From Sulfitobacter sp. JL08 (GTDB taxonomy: Bacteria; Pseudomonadota; Alphaproteobacteria; Rhodobacterales; Rhodobacteraceae), in NCBI RefSeq assembly GCF_003352045.1, contig NZ_CP025815.1, forward strand, positions 930,001 to 994,000: 64,000 bases of DNA. Direction: 5' to 3'. Each line of letters starts with the position of its first letter. Position 1 is the stretch's first letter. Below the pieces are notes generated by a model. It was given only the letters and a program-made list of their open reading frames with translations, made no database searches and was not told where the DNA came from. The translations under genes were made by a program, and so were the position numbers. Of this stretch, positions 1 to 8,833 are shown one piece after another.

Positions 1-361
1 CTGTGACCTGTTCCATGATCTGCTTGGCCGGATTGAACGACGCGGCGGCAGATTGCGAAACATAGGTCACTTCCGACCCGCGCAGTTTGCGCACATCGCG
101 AATGCCGGATTTCAGGATATCGCGCCCGTTCACGAACACTTCGCCACCGGTGATTTCCACACCACCCCGCCCATAGGCCATCGTGGCCAGACCGATGGTG
201 GATTTGCCGGCACCGGATTCGCCGATTAGCCCCAGAACCTTGCCCGCTTCCAGATCGAAATCGACGCCATGCACGATTTCGATGTCCCGCGGTTTTTCCC
301 CTGGGGGATAGATCGTGGCGCCGATTTTCAGGCCTCGGACTTTTACGAGTGGCTCGGTCAT
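1..361 (-). CDS. Peptide ABC transporter ATPase (3' end outside window)
   Basis: This is the N-terminal 120 codons of an ATP-binding subunit of an oligopeptide/dipeptide (DppD/OppD-type) importer. A Walker A motif, GESGAGKST, lies at residues 47-55, and a Q-loop region (YVSQ, then ASFNPA, which is typical of the peptide-importer ATPases) starts near residue 100. The start codon overlaps the stop of the upstream permease as ATGA, so translation is probably coupled. The signature motif, Walker B and the C-terminal oligopeptide-transporter extension lie beyond position 1. The length cannot be judged, and the protein may be a single ATPase or a fused DppD-DppF type. Confidence 0.93.
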   Translation of the reverse strand, partial: MTEPLVKVRGLKIGATIYPPGEKPRDIEIVHGVDFDLEAGKVLGLIGESGAGKSTIGLATMAYGRGGVEITGGEVFVNGRDILKSGIRDVRKLRGSEVTYVSQSAAASFNPAKQIMEQVT

Positions 362-1173
362 CCGCGGCCCCCTTTCAGGCTGGTGGTCCGGTTCAGAATC
401 CAGTCGGCCACAAGGTTGACCGAGATGGCCAGCGTGGCAATCGCAACCGCAGGATAAAGCGCCGCGCCAATGCCAAAGTTGATCCCTTCCTTGTTCTCTT
501 TCACGATACCGCCCCAATCGGCCGCAGGGGGTTGCACCCCGATGCCCAAGAACGACAGTGTCGAGATGAACAGTACCATAAAGATGAACCGCAGCCCCAT
601 TTCCGCCACCAGCGGTGACAGGGCATTGGGCAGGATTTCACGAAAGATGATCCACATCAGTTTTTCGCCACGCAGGCGCGCGGCCTCGACATAATCCATA
701 ACGGTGATATCCACGGCGACAGCGCGCGCCAGCCGGAACACCCGAGTGGAATCCAGAAGCCCCATGATCAGGATCAGTACCAGCACGGTGGTGTCGATGA
801 CCGACAGCACCACAAGGGCAAAGATCAGCGACGGAATGGACATGATCAGATCGACAAAGCGCGACAGCACCTGATCGATCCAGCCGCCGTTCACCGCCGC
901 GATAAAGCCCAGTACCGATCCTGTGACAAAGCTAAGGATAGTGGCCATCGTGGCGATCCAGATGGTTGTGCGCCCGCCATAGATCATACGGCTTAGCAGA
1001 TCGCGGCCGATCTGGTCGGTGCCCAGCAAATGTTCGGCCGAAGACGGCTCCCAGACATCGCCGACAACTTCGGCAAGGCCATAGGGCGCGATCAGCGGCG
1101 CGAAAATCGCCATGAGGAAGTAAAGACCGGTGAAAAACAGACCGATGATAGCGGCAAGAGGTATATTCTTCAT
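358..1173 (-). CDS. Peptide ABC transporter permease (DppC-like)
   Basis: This 271-residue inner-membrane permease belongs to the DppC/OppC branch. It has an N-terminal membrane segment, then a periplasmic stretch with the motif GTDQIGRDLLSR that is characteristic of this branch. The cytoplasmic EAA loop (EAARLRGEKLMWIIFREILPN) contacts the ATPase. The remaining hydrophobic segments fit five to six helices. Its ends overlap both neighbours by four bases, so it is translated as part of one operon: binding protein, DppB-like permease, this gene, ATPase. Confidence 0.94.
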   Translation of the reverse strand: MKNIPLAAIIGLFFTGLYFLMAIFAPLIAPYGLAEVVGDVWEPSSAEHLLGTDQIGRDLLSRMIYGGRTTIWIATMATILSFVTGSVLGFIAAVNGGWIDQVLSRFVDLIMSIPSLIFALVVLSVIDTTVLVLILIMGLLDSTRVFRLARAVAVDITVMDYVEAARLRGEKLMWIIFREILPNALSPLVAEMGLRFIFMVLFISTLSFLGIGVQPPAADWGGIVKENKEGINFGIGAALYPAVAIATLAISVNLVADWILNRTTSLKGGRG

Positions 1174-2126
1174 TTCGGATGCCTCAGACGTGGATTGGCA
1201 AGGATCGAAACGATATCGGCAATCATGTTCAGCCCGATATAGACCGCGGCAAAGATCAACCCGCCGGCCTGCACAACAGGCACGTCGCGTTTGGAAACGT
1301 GATCCACCAGATACTGCCCCATGCCTGGATAGGCGAACACCACCTCGACCACGACAACGCCGACAACCAGATAGGCAAGGTTGATCATCACCACGTTGAC
1401 AATGGGGGCGACAGCATTGGGAAACGCATGGCGGCGGATCACTTCAAAGGCCGACAGACCTTTGAGTTCGGCGGTTTCGATATAGGCCGACTGCATCACG
1501 TTCAGGATGGCGGCGCGGGTCATGCGCATCATGTGTGCCAGCACCACCAGCGTCAGCGTGGCAATGGGCAGGGAAATGGCATGAAGTTTTTCAAGCAGGC
1601 CCATACTGTCCGATATCAGCGCGACAGACGGCGCCCAGCCCAGTTTCACGCCGATAAAAAAGGCTAGGATATAGCCGATCATGAATTCGGGTATGGAAAT
1701 GGATGTCAGCGTAATGCTGGAAATCAACTTGTCTGGCCAGCGGTCCTTGTAGCGGACCGCGATCAGGCCCAGCAAAATCGCCAGTGGCACCGCGATAATG
1801 GCGGCCCAGAATGCCAGAAACAATGTCTTGCTCAGCCGTTCACCCATGGCGGTGGCGATATCAAGACCATTGGTCAGGGCCGTTCCCAGATCGCCCTGCA
1901 ACACCCCGCCCAGCCAAGCAAAATAACGGGTCAATGGCGGGTCGTTCAGGCCCAGTTCTTCGCGCAGGTTGGCAAGGCTCTCAGGGGTTGCCGACTGACC
2001 AAGGATTTGTTGCGCCACATCGCCGGGTAGAATGGTTGTTCCGGCAAATATCAGAACCGATGCGGCAAGTAATAGGAGGACGCTCAGCGCAAGGCGCTGA
2101 GCTACCAGTTTCAAGATGGGATGCAT
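1170..2126 (-). CDS. Peptide ABC transporter permease (DppB-like)
   Basis: This 318-residue permease is of the DppB/OppB type. It has an N-terminal membrane helix, a periplasmic segment (LGLNDPPLTRYFAWLGG) usual in DppB proteins, a cytoplasmic EAA loop around AELKGLSAFEVIRRHAFPNA, and a C-terminal VFAYPGMG motif that is conserved in the family. It begins 12 bases after the binding-protein stop and overlaps the DppC-like gene by four bases. It should form the membrane channel with that protein. The substrate is predicted to be a peptide but is not proven by sequence. Confidence 0.94.
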   Translation of the reverse strand: MHPILKLVAQRLALSVLLLLAASVLIFAGTTILPGDVAQQILGQSATPESLANLREELGLNDPPLTRYFAWLGGVLQGDLGTALTNGLDIATAMGERLSKTLFLAFWAAIIAVPLAILLGLIAVRYKDRWPDKLISSITLTSISIPEFMIGYILAFFIGVKLGWAPSVALISDSMGLLEKLHAISLPIATLTLVVLAHMMRMTRAAILNVMQSAYIETAELKGLSAFEVIRRHAFPNAVAPIVNVVMINLAYLVVGVVVVEVVFAYPGMGQYLVDHVSKRDVPVVQAGGLIFAAVYIGLNMIADIVSILANPRLRHPK

Positions 2127-2138
2127 CTATCGAAGCCC

Positions 2139-3728
2139 TTATGCTTTCCAGGTCTTCTTGCACCCGTACCAGTTCATCATCGGGCCGTTGGGATCGGGTT
2201 CCCAGCCCTGAACGTCGTTGGACACCGCGTCGATGAAGTCGTTGAACATCGGCAGGATCAAACCGCCTTCTTCGTTCATCATGCGGCCCATTTTGGAATA
2301 GATTTCCTTGCGCTTGGCCTTGTCCAACTCGGCGCGTGCGGAAAGCAGCATCTCGTCGAAATCGGGCCGTTTCCAGCGCGTGTCATTCCAGTCTGCGGTC
2401 GACAGATAGGCCGTCGTGTACATCTGGTCCTGTACAGGGCGTCCGCCCCAGTAAGACGCACAGAACGGTTGCACGTTCCACACTTCGGACCAGTACCCAT
2501 CATTGGGTTCGCGCTTGATTTCCAGCGGAATTCCTGCGGCTTGTGCAGATTGCTGGAACAACGCCGCGGCATCCACAGCGCCCGGAAACGCGCCATCTGC
2601 GGTGCGCAGGATGATCGGCGATCCGTCATGGCCCGATTTCTTGTAGTGCTCGGCCGCTTTCGCCAGATCGAATGCACGCTGCGGAATGGTTTCGTCAAAC
2701 AGCGGATAGGCTGCGTTGATCGGCATATCGTTCCCGATGCCGCCATAGCCCTGCAGGATCTTGTCGACCAGTTCCTGACGGTTGATCGCGTGTTTCAATG
2801 CAAGGCGCAGTTCGTTTTCATCAAACGGGGCCGTGTCGACATGCATGATGAACACATAGTGGCCGCGGCCGGAAACGTTGCGCACCGCCAGATTGGGCGC
2901 GCGATCCAGCAGTTTGGCAATCTTTGGTTCTACACGGTTGATCGCATCCACCTGACCCGATTGCAGCGCCGCGGTGCGGGCCGTTGCATCGTTCAGAACG
3001 ATCACTTCGGCGGCTTCATAGTGCGCAACCGCATCGCCACCCCAATAATTCGGATTGCGCGAGAATGTCATGCGCACGCCGGGCTCGTCGGTTTCCAGAT
3101 TGTAGGGGCCAGTACCAATTGCCGCTGTCGGATCGTCAAATCCGCCATCGGGCTGGATTTTCAGGTGATAGTCGGCCATCAGGTACGGCATGTCGGCGTT
3201 GCCGACACCCAGTGTCAGTTCGAACACATCGCCGTCAACGCGCATGGATTCGATGCCCTGTACGATACCCAGCGCACCGGATTTGGAATCTTCGTTTGTA
3301 TGGCGCTCCATCGTGCGCATGACGTCTTCGGCGGTAACGGATTTCCCGTTCGAGAATTCGATGCCCTGACGCACCTTGAAGCGCCACGTTTTAGCGTCCG
3401 CGGATCCTTCAAAGCTTTCGGCGACCAGATTTTCGATTTCGCCATCCGGTCCAACCTCGACCAGAGTCTCGCCCCAGTGGTTGCCGCCGGCGATTGGCAC
3501 ATCGGATGCCCAAAGTGCCGGATCCTGGCTGTTGGTGGATTCGCCGCCCTGCACACCGATGCGGAATGTTCCGCCTTTGACAGGTCCGGCCGCTTTGACG
3601 GCATTTGCAAACATGGTGCTTGCTGCAACGGCGCTTACACCCATTGCGGCTGCTTTGCCCATAAATTCACGGCGTGACATGAGGCCCTTTACGGCGCGCG
3701 TGGATAGATACTTTAGTTCGTCGTTCAT
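2139..3728 (-). CDS. Peptide ABC transporter substrate-binding protein, Tat-type signal
   Basis: This 529-residue periplasmic binding protein is of the SBP_5 family (DppA/OppA). The N-terminus carries a twin-arginine motif, SRREFMGKAA, near residue 22, followed by a hydrophobic stretch ending ANAVKA. Export of the folded protein by the Tat system is therefore likely. The start at 3728 has a GGGAG ribosome site and places the Tat motif correctly. An upstream in-frame start at 3815 would add 29 residues of unlikely sequence. It is the first gene of the importer operon and follows a CocE-type hydrolase gene after a 118-base gap that probably holds the promoter. Confidence 0.93.
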   Translation of the reverse strand: MNDELKYLSTRAVKGLMSRREFMGKAAAMGVSAVAASTMFANAVKAAGPVKGGTFRIGVQGGESTNSQDPALWASDVPIAGGNHWGETLVEVGPDGEIENLVAESFEGSADAKTWRFKVRQGIEFSNGKSVTAEDVMRTMERHTNEDSKSGALGIVQGIESMRVDGDVFELTLGVGNADMPYLMADYHLKIQPDGGFDDPTAAIGTGPYNLETDEPGVRMTFSRNPNYWGGDAVAHYEAAEVIVLNDATARTAALQSGQVDAINRVEPKIAKLLDRAPNLAVRNVSGRGHYVFIMHVDTAPFDENELRLALKHAINRQELVDKILQGYGGIGNDMPINAAYPLFDETIPQRAFDLAKAAEHYKKSGHDGSPIILRTADGAFPGAVDAAALFQQSAQAAGIPLEIKREPNDGYWSEVWNVQPFCASYWGGRPVQDQMYTTAYLSTADWNDTRWKRPDFDEMLLSARAELDKAKRKEIYSKMGRMMNEEGGLILPMFNDFIDAVSNDVQGWEPDPNGPMMNWYGCKKTWKA

Positions 3729-3846
3729 GGAGTACTCCCGGTTGATAGGTCCGCCGTTTTTGGCGGTTTTTATTGAGTGATGAATCAAGTTTGCCGATTT
3801 TGTCGCATCCCGCAAGGTTTATTGGCAGGTTTCGATACAGCCTAAA

Positions 3847-5862
3847 CTACATTTGATCGCGTGGAATCTGGTCTTCGATATCGCGTTCATAGATTTTTTC
3901 GTTGCCCTCAAAGGCAATCAGACGCGCGGTAAGGTAAAAATTCGATTCATCGGACCACATTTCAGAATAGGTTTCGGTGCGCAATTTTATGTCGCCGCGC
4001 TCCATTTCATCGCTCCAGTGCAGGCTGGCGCGGGCCGAAAGCGGATCACCGGGGTGAATCGTCCAGCGTTCGCGCGCGATCGATCCGGCGATCATGCCAT
4101 GCTCGGCATCTTCGACCTTGCCAAAGTCATCTTCTACCACAAGATGCACTTCTCCGGTCTGGTGATCGATTTCGCTGCGCCGGATGTGGCTTTCATCGCG
4201 CAGGGTCCGGTATTGCCACGGGGCATCCGCATCTGCAGGGGGAAACCCCCATTCATCCTTGTCACCGGACGGGCGCAACGGCAGATCGATGTGCCCCTTG
4301 GACAGCGTTAAGGTGGCGGTTTGCGGCGATGGCCAGATCAGCGGCCAATAGGCCGACGACACCGCCACGCGGATGCGATGCCCGGCCGGCACGCGATAGG
4401 CGATATGATCCAGATCGAGTGCGATGGTGTAGGGCGTGCCCGGTTTCAACGCGGTCGGTTGTGCATGGCTTTCGCGATGGCTCAGGTTCAGCACACCATA
4501 GGTGATGCGGGTGCTGGCCCCGTCAGGATGGATGTGGTTCAGGCGGACCGCGATCTGTGCCTGCGGCCTGTCCGCATTTAACGTCAGGTGAACGCGCGGC
4601 GCACCGACAATGTCCTGATCCGCGCCAAGCGGGGCGGAGGTGAAACACGCCGACAGCGCATCGTCCGCGCGTTGATCCCCAGGCAGTTCGGGCCCCAGCC
4701 AGATCGCACAGTATTCCCCCGCCGATCCGCCGCAATGATGCGGTGAGGCCACAACGGCATTCAATGGGCCTTCGCTTTGGGACAGCCCGGTATCCGTCAG
4801 GTGATAGGCAGCCGTATTCAGATGCGATGTTGCACCCTTGTCTTCTGCAATCCAGTGTCCGGGGCGATGATCATACCATGTTTTCGGGCGCACCCCGTCC
4901 ATCAGATAGGCGCGGTAATCAGGATCGTTCTGCACGTCGGTGTCGATGCCCTTAAGCCATTTATCCCACCAGCGCAGCGCCTCTTGCAGGAAGCCGATGC
5001 GCGGTTCGGGAACGGCGAAATGCGGATATTTGTGTACCCACGGCCCGACAATGCCCTTGATCGGCGCAGTCATGTTTTCGACCAGCAACGGCACCGTGTT
5101 CTTGTAACTGTCGCCCCAGCCGCCAATGGCCAGCGTCGCCGCCTTGATCGCGCTGAAATCCTCGCACACGGACCCGTGCTGCCAATAGGCATCGCGCCGT
5201 TGGTGGCGCAGCCAGACCGATGGCAGAAACGGTTCGTTTTCCAGCCGCTCCAGCCACATCTCGCGCCAGGCATCACCCACCAGCGCCGGATCGGGCGCGC
5301 GGCTGGAATAGGACCACATCGTTGCCCCCCAGCCCAGATTTTCATTCAACAGACAGCCGCCCTTGTAATGGATGTCGTCCGCGTAACGATCTGCCGTGGA
5401 ACATAGCGTGATGATCGCCTTCAGCGGATCGGGGGCCAGCGCGCCGATCTGCAATCCGTTAAAGCCGCCCCAGCTGATCCCCATGATCCCGACGCTGCCG
5501 CTGCACCAGTCCTGCGCAGCCAGCCAGTTGATTACTTCGACACCATCGGCCAGTTCCTGCGGGGAATATTCATCTTCCATCAGGCCCTGGCTGTCACCGT
5601 TGCCGCGAATATCCACGCGGATGCAGGCATAACCGCGCCGCGCGAAATAGGGATGCGTCAGGGCATCCCGCGCGCAGGTACCATCGCGCTTGCGATAGGG
5701 CAGGTATTCCAGAATGGCAGGCACCGGATGGTCACCGGCATCCACAGGCCGCCAGACGCGGGCGGACAGGCGCGTGCCGTCAGACAGGGTAATACCAAGA
5801 TCTGGCAGCTCTTCGATGTCGCGCAGCGCGTTCGGGGCGGGGGCAGGGGGTGTTCTGGTCAT
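3847..5862 (-). CDS. CocE/NonD-type alpha/beta hydrolase (X-Pro dipeptidyl-peptidase fold)
   Basis: This is a 671-residue hydrolase of the CocE/X-Pro dipeptidyl-peptidase (S15) family. The alpha/beta-hydrolase core is residues 25-330, with the nucleophile Ser130 in GISWGG and the family motif VDIRGNGDSQG near residue 83. The C-terminal half (about 370-640) is the jelly-roll domain of the family, with LNADRPQAQIAVRL and VPAGHRIRVAVSSAYWP. It has no signal peptide, so it is probably cytoplasmic. It lies just upstream of the peptide importer operon, which suggests hydrolysis of imported peptides or related acyl compounds. The exact substrate is unknown. Confidence 0.9.
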   Translation of the reverse strand: MTRTPPAPAPNALRDIEELPDLGITLSDGTRLSARVWRPVDAGDHPVPAILEYLPYRKRDGTCARDALTHPYFARRGYACIRVDIRGNGDSQGLMEDEYSPQELADGVEVINWLAAQDWCSGSVGIMGISWGGFNGLQIGALAPDPLKAIITLCSTADRYADDIHYKGGCLLNENLGWGATMWSYSSRAPDPALVGDAWREMWLERLENEPFLPSVWLRHQRRDAYWQHGSVCEDFSAIKAATLAIGGWGDSYKNTVPLLVENMTAPIKGIVGPWVHKYPHFAVPEPRIGFLQEALRWWDKWLKGIDTDVQNDPDYRAYLMDGVRPKTWYDHRPGHWIAEDKGATSHLNTAAYHLTDTGLSQSEGPLNAVVASPHHCGGSAGEYCAIWLGPELPGDQRADDALSACFTSAPLGADQDIVGAPRVHLTLNADRPQAQIAVRLNHIHPDGASTRITYGVLNLSHRESHAQPTALKPGTPYTIALDLDHIAYRVPAGHRIRVAVSSAYWPLIWPSPQTATLTLSKGHIDLPLRPSGDKDEWGFPPADADAPWQYRTLRDESHIRRSEIDHQTGEVHLVVEDDFGKVEDAEHGMIAGSIARERWTIHPGDPLSARASLHWSDEMERGDIKLRTETYSEMWSDESNFYLTARLIAFEGNEKIYERDIEDQIPRDQM

Positions 5863-5893
5863 CCGCAGACGGTTGTGTGCCGTACAGATTCTG

Positions 5894-7060
5894 TCAAGCC
5901 CGCAACGCGACCAGCAGGTCCATCACGTTGGTGCCTGTCGGGCCGGTGCGCACCAGTGCGCCGCGCCGGTCCAGCCAGGTTCCGCTGTCGGCGCGTTCCA
6001 GCGCCTCATCCGCGCCCGGCCCCCATGTCGCGCCGTCGATAACTGCGCCGGCTGCATCGGTCGGGCCATCAGTTCCGTCAGTTCCGCCCACTAGGATCGT
6101 CAGCCCCTCGATCCCCTGAATCTCGCGTGCCAGCAACAGGGCCAGCGCCTGATTGCGCCCGCCTTGCCCTGCGGGGTCGGGCAGCACAACCGTCGGTTCG
6201 CCGCCGAAAACGGATATCCCTTTGGCAGATGCGATCAGGCGCGGGGCCAGCGCTGCTGCGATATCGTTGACATCGCCATATAGTATTTCGCTGTTTTCCA
6301 CGCTCGGCAGGCCCAGTGCTGCAGCCTTATGCATCGCGGCATCGCGCGCAACACGGTTGCTGGCCACAACGGTCATGTCTGCGGCAAAGGGCGCGCCTTG
6401 CGGAACTGCCCCGATACCGGACCCGATCACCCCAATATCATCGCCCTGCACATCCGAAATGGCCAGAACCGTCACGGACCGTCCCGAAAACCCGGCCAAC
6501 AATTGCCCGCCCTTGATCTGCGACAGCGTTTTGCGCCGCTGGTTCATCGCATGAATATCAAGGCCGGCGGCCAGCATTTCGCGGTTCGCGCGTGCCAGAT
6601 CGTCAAGGTCCAATCCGTCGCGCGGCAATTCGGCCAGGGCTGATGCACCACCCGACACCAGAACCATAAGATGGCTGTCCGGGGCCATGGCGCCGACCGT
6701 ATCTTTCAGCGCCTGGCCGCCCAGTATCGAATTCCGGTCCGGCACCGGATGTCCCGCTTCGATCAGGGTGACGTGATCCGGCAGGTCCGCTGCGTGTCCG
6801 TATTTCGTGACCACCAACGTTGGACAGCCGGTTTGGAAATGATCAATGGCCGCGCGCGCCATGGCACCTGCGGCCTTGCCCACGGCGATGATCTGGTCGG
6901 GCGCAGGCGCCGGGCAGGTGCGCAAAGCTGCCGCCACCGCCTGTTCGCCCCCCACCGCATCGACGCCGGCCTGCCAGACAGCCCGGACAGTGGCGCGCGC
7001 GCCATGGGGTTTCATAGGTGTTTCAGGCCCGTCATTTGCGCCGCTTCCCGAATGTGCCAC
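5894..7060 (-). CDS. Glycerate 2-kinase (MOFRL/DUF4147 family)
   Basis: This 388-residue protein is of the GckA/TtuD family. The N-terminal DUF4147 part has AVGKAAGAMA near residue 62, and LVSGGASALAELP lies in mid-protein. The C-terminal MOFRL domain has GGEPTVVLPDPAGQGGRNQALAL and GGTDGTDGPTDAAGA. Older annotations call this family hydroxypyruvate reductase, but biochemically it is glycerate kinase, making 2-phosphoglycerate. The GTG start at 7060 directly follows the dtd stop codon and has a GGAGG site five bases upstream, so it is preferred over the internal ATG at 7015. It is probably cotranscribed with dtd. Confidence 0.92.
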   Translation of the reverse strand: MAHSGSGANDGPETPMKPHGARATVRAVWQAGVDAVGGEQAVAAALRTCPAPAPDQIIAVGKAAGAMARAAIDHFQTGCPTLVVTKYGHAADLPDHVTLIEAGHPVPDRNSILGGQALKDTVGAMAPDSHLMVLVSGGASALAELPRDGLDLDDLARANREMLAAGLDIHAMNQRRKTLSQIKGGQLLAGFSGRSVTVLAISDVQGDDIGVIGSGIGAVPQGAPFAADMTVVASNRVARDAAMHKAAALGLPSVENSEILYGDVNDIAAALAPRLIASAKGISVFGGEPTVVLPDPAGQGGRNQALALLLAREIQGIEGLTILVGGTDGTDGPTDAAGAVIDGATWGPGADEALERADSGTWLDRRGALVRTGPTGTNVMDLLVALRA

Positions 7061-7498
7061 CTAAACCTCCAACCACAACGTGACCGGCCCGTCATTGGTT
7101 AACGTGACGGCCATGTCCGCACCGAACGCGCCAGTGGCGACAGGTATGCCCAACTCCGCCATCTGATCACTGAATTTTTCATAGAGCGCCTGTCCCGTTT
7201 CAGGCGGTGCCGCGGACGAAAATCCGGGCCGGTTGCCGCGGGAAGTGTCCGCGGCCAGTGTGAACTGGCTGACGATCAATGCCGACCCGCCCACGTCCGA
7301 CAGGGATTTGTTCATCTTTCCGGCATCATCGCGAAAAATCCGCAACTTGCTGATTTTCAAGGCAAGCCTGGCGCCGCTTTCTTCGGTATCGCCCTGCATG
7401 GCACAGACCAGCACCAGAAGCCCGTGTTTGATCTGGCCGATGATGGTGCCATCAACCTCTACGCGGGCTTGGCTGACCCTTTGTATCAATGCACGCAC
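7061..7498 (-). CDS. dtd: D-aminoacyl-tRNA deacylase
   Basis: This is a 145-residue DTD-type deacylase that removes D-amino acids, such as D-Tyr, from mischarged tRNA. The diagnostic motifs are present: SQFTLAAD in the middle and NDGPVT near the C-terminus, which carries the Gly-cisPro signature. The start is a GTG at 7498 giving [17 protein letters not shown], the family's usual first residues, with AAGGA six bases upstream. Longer in-frame extensions run into the nitroreductase gene and are not homologous. Length matches the family. Confidence 0.95.
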   Translation of the reverse strand: MRALIQRVSQARVEVDGTIIGQIKHGLLVLVCAMQGDTEESGARLALKISKLRIFRDDAGKMNKSLSDVGGSALIVSQFTLAADTSRGNRPGFSSAAPPETGQALYEKFSDQMAELGIPVATGAFGADMAVTLTNDGPVTLWLEV

Positions 7499-7544
7499 AA
7501 AACATCCTTTCGGGTTGCGGTTCGGGCGGATGGCACGGGCTTGA

Positions 7545-8219
7545 TCATCCGTGCCAGCGCACGATGTCGGTGACATCCGCGCGCTCCGTGCGGAATGTGT
7601 TGGCGGGATGCCCGCTGTCCGGATAGCCGAACGAAATCGCGCACAGCACAAGCCGGTCATCGGCAATATCAAAATAATCATGCAGAAACCCGCCAAACGC
7701 AGCAACGGCGGCCTGCGGAATTGTGGCGATGCCCAGCGATTGCGCCGCCAGTGTGAACGCAGTGACAAAGCCGCCGCAATCCATGGCGCCATAAGCACCC
7801 AGTTCGGACGGGCTGTGCAGGATCGCCACATGTGGCGCATCGAACAGGGCGTAATTCTGCATCATTTGCCGCGCCGTTCCCGCCCTGTCCGATTTTTCGA
7901 CCCCGACCGCATCATAAAGCTGATAGCCGCAGGCCCGCCGGCGATCCTTGTACCGGCCCGAATATTGCGTTGGCCAATCCAGATCCGGTGCGGGCGGGTT
8001 ATGCTCTGCGTGCGCGTAAAGTGCGGCGCGGAACCTGTCGGTTTCTGCGCCGCGGGTGATTTCCAGTTGCCAGGGTTGCGCATTGCACCATGACGGAACA
8101 TGGCGCGCAGCCTCAACAATGCGGGAAATGTCCGCGCCGTCCACGGGATCGGGCAAAAACGCCCGGCAGGACCAGCGGGCCTGCAAGACCGACAGCAGCG
8201 TTTCATAAGGATCGGGCAT
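7545..8219 (-). CDS. Nitroreductase family protein
   Basis: This 224-residue FMN-dependent nitroreductase-like protein has [12 protein letters not shown] near the N-terminus (phosphate-binding region), [15 protein letters not shown] (the conserved S-x-x-N-x-Q-P-W block) and [17 protein letters not shown] near the C-terminus. Members reduce nitro compounds, quinones or flavins with NAD(P)H; the natural substrate cannot be inferred here. It is the first gene of a minus-strand run into dtd and the glycerate kinase, separated from dtd by 46 bases. Confidence 0.9.
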   Translation of the reverse strand: MPDPYETLLSVLQARWSCRAFLPDPVDGADISRIVEAARHVPSWCNAQPWQLEITRGAETDRFRAALYAHAEHNPPAPDLDWPTQYSGRYKDRRRACGYQLYDAVGVEKSDRAGTARQMMQNYALFDAPHVAILHSPSELGAYGAMDCGGFVTAFTLAAQSLGIATIPQAAVAAFGGFLHDYFDIADDRLVLCAISFGYPDSGHPANTFRTERADVTDIVRWHG

Positions 8220-8369
8220 TTCACGTTTCCTGGCAATAAAGTCGTGCCACTCTGTCCTGCCACACGCGGGCTTGCAAGCCGGTCCCGAACGCCGATTTGC
8301 GCCTGATCAAAATCAACACATGCGACTCGCGATATGCTTGGCCCGCAATCAGGAAAAGGAGAACAGTTC

Positions 8370-8789
8370 ATGGTTGAGAAAACGGAACATGCCGGTTTGT
8401 GGCCCTCGCTTTACGATCCCTTCCGCGCGCTGGGATCGCGGGTGGCAGACTGGCTTAGCCCGGCCGCCGAAGCATCGGCAGGGGATGCCGCCTATACCAT
8501 CAATATGGAATTGCCCGGCGTTGATGAAAAAGACGTGGACCTGAGCGTTGAAGACGGAGTTGTCACCGTGCGCGGCGAAAAAAAGACCAGCACGGAAAAA
8601 AGTGGCGACACATGGTTTTTCAGTGAACGCCAATACGGTGCCTTCCGGCGCTCGTTCCGGCTTCCGGCGGATGCCGATGAAAAGGCGGTGACGGCAGAAA
8701 TGAAAGACGGTGTTCTGACGATCACGGCAAAAAAATCGGTGGCCGGCGATGCACCAAAGGCCAAACGCATTGAAATTTCGCGCGGGTAA
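8370..8789 (+). CDS. Small heat-shock protein (Hsp20/alpha-crystallin)
   Basis: This 139-residue ATP-independent chaperone holds unfolded proteins. The alpha-crystallin domain covers about residues 42-130, with AYTINMELPGVDEKDVDLSV at its start and the conserved A-x-x-x-x-GVLTI-type motif (AEMKDGVLTITAKK) near the end. The start at 8370 is set by the strong site AAAAGGAG nine bases upstream. It stands alone, facing a converging minus-strand operon. No ROSE-type thermometer was identified in the short leader, though this was not folded. Confidence 0.95.
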   Translation: MVEKTEHAGLWPSLYDPFRALGSRVADWLSPAAEASAGDAAYTINMELPGVDEKDVDLSVEDGVVTVRGEKKTSTEKSGDTWFFSERQYGAFRRSFRLPADADEKAVTAEMKDGVLTITAKKSVAGDAPKAKRIEISRG

Positions 8790-8833
8790 AACCCAAATCG
8801 GGCGGCGGGCGGTGATCCGTCTGCCGCCATTTC

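Noticed and set aside
2121-3677. Long plus-strand frame of 518 codons
   Set aside because: It is the antisense shadow of the peptide-binding protein gene, with no recognisable domains and no ribosome site; GC-rich DNA gives such open antisense frames.
3751-3771. CCGCC/GGCGG hairpin with T5 as a terminator
   Set aside because: It would act on the plus strand, where no gene ends; on the minus strand it is only in the leader of the binding-protein gene.
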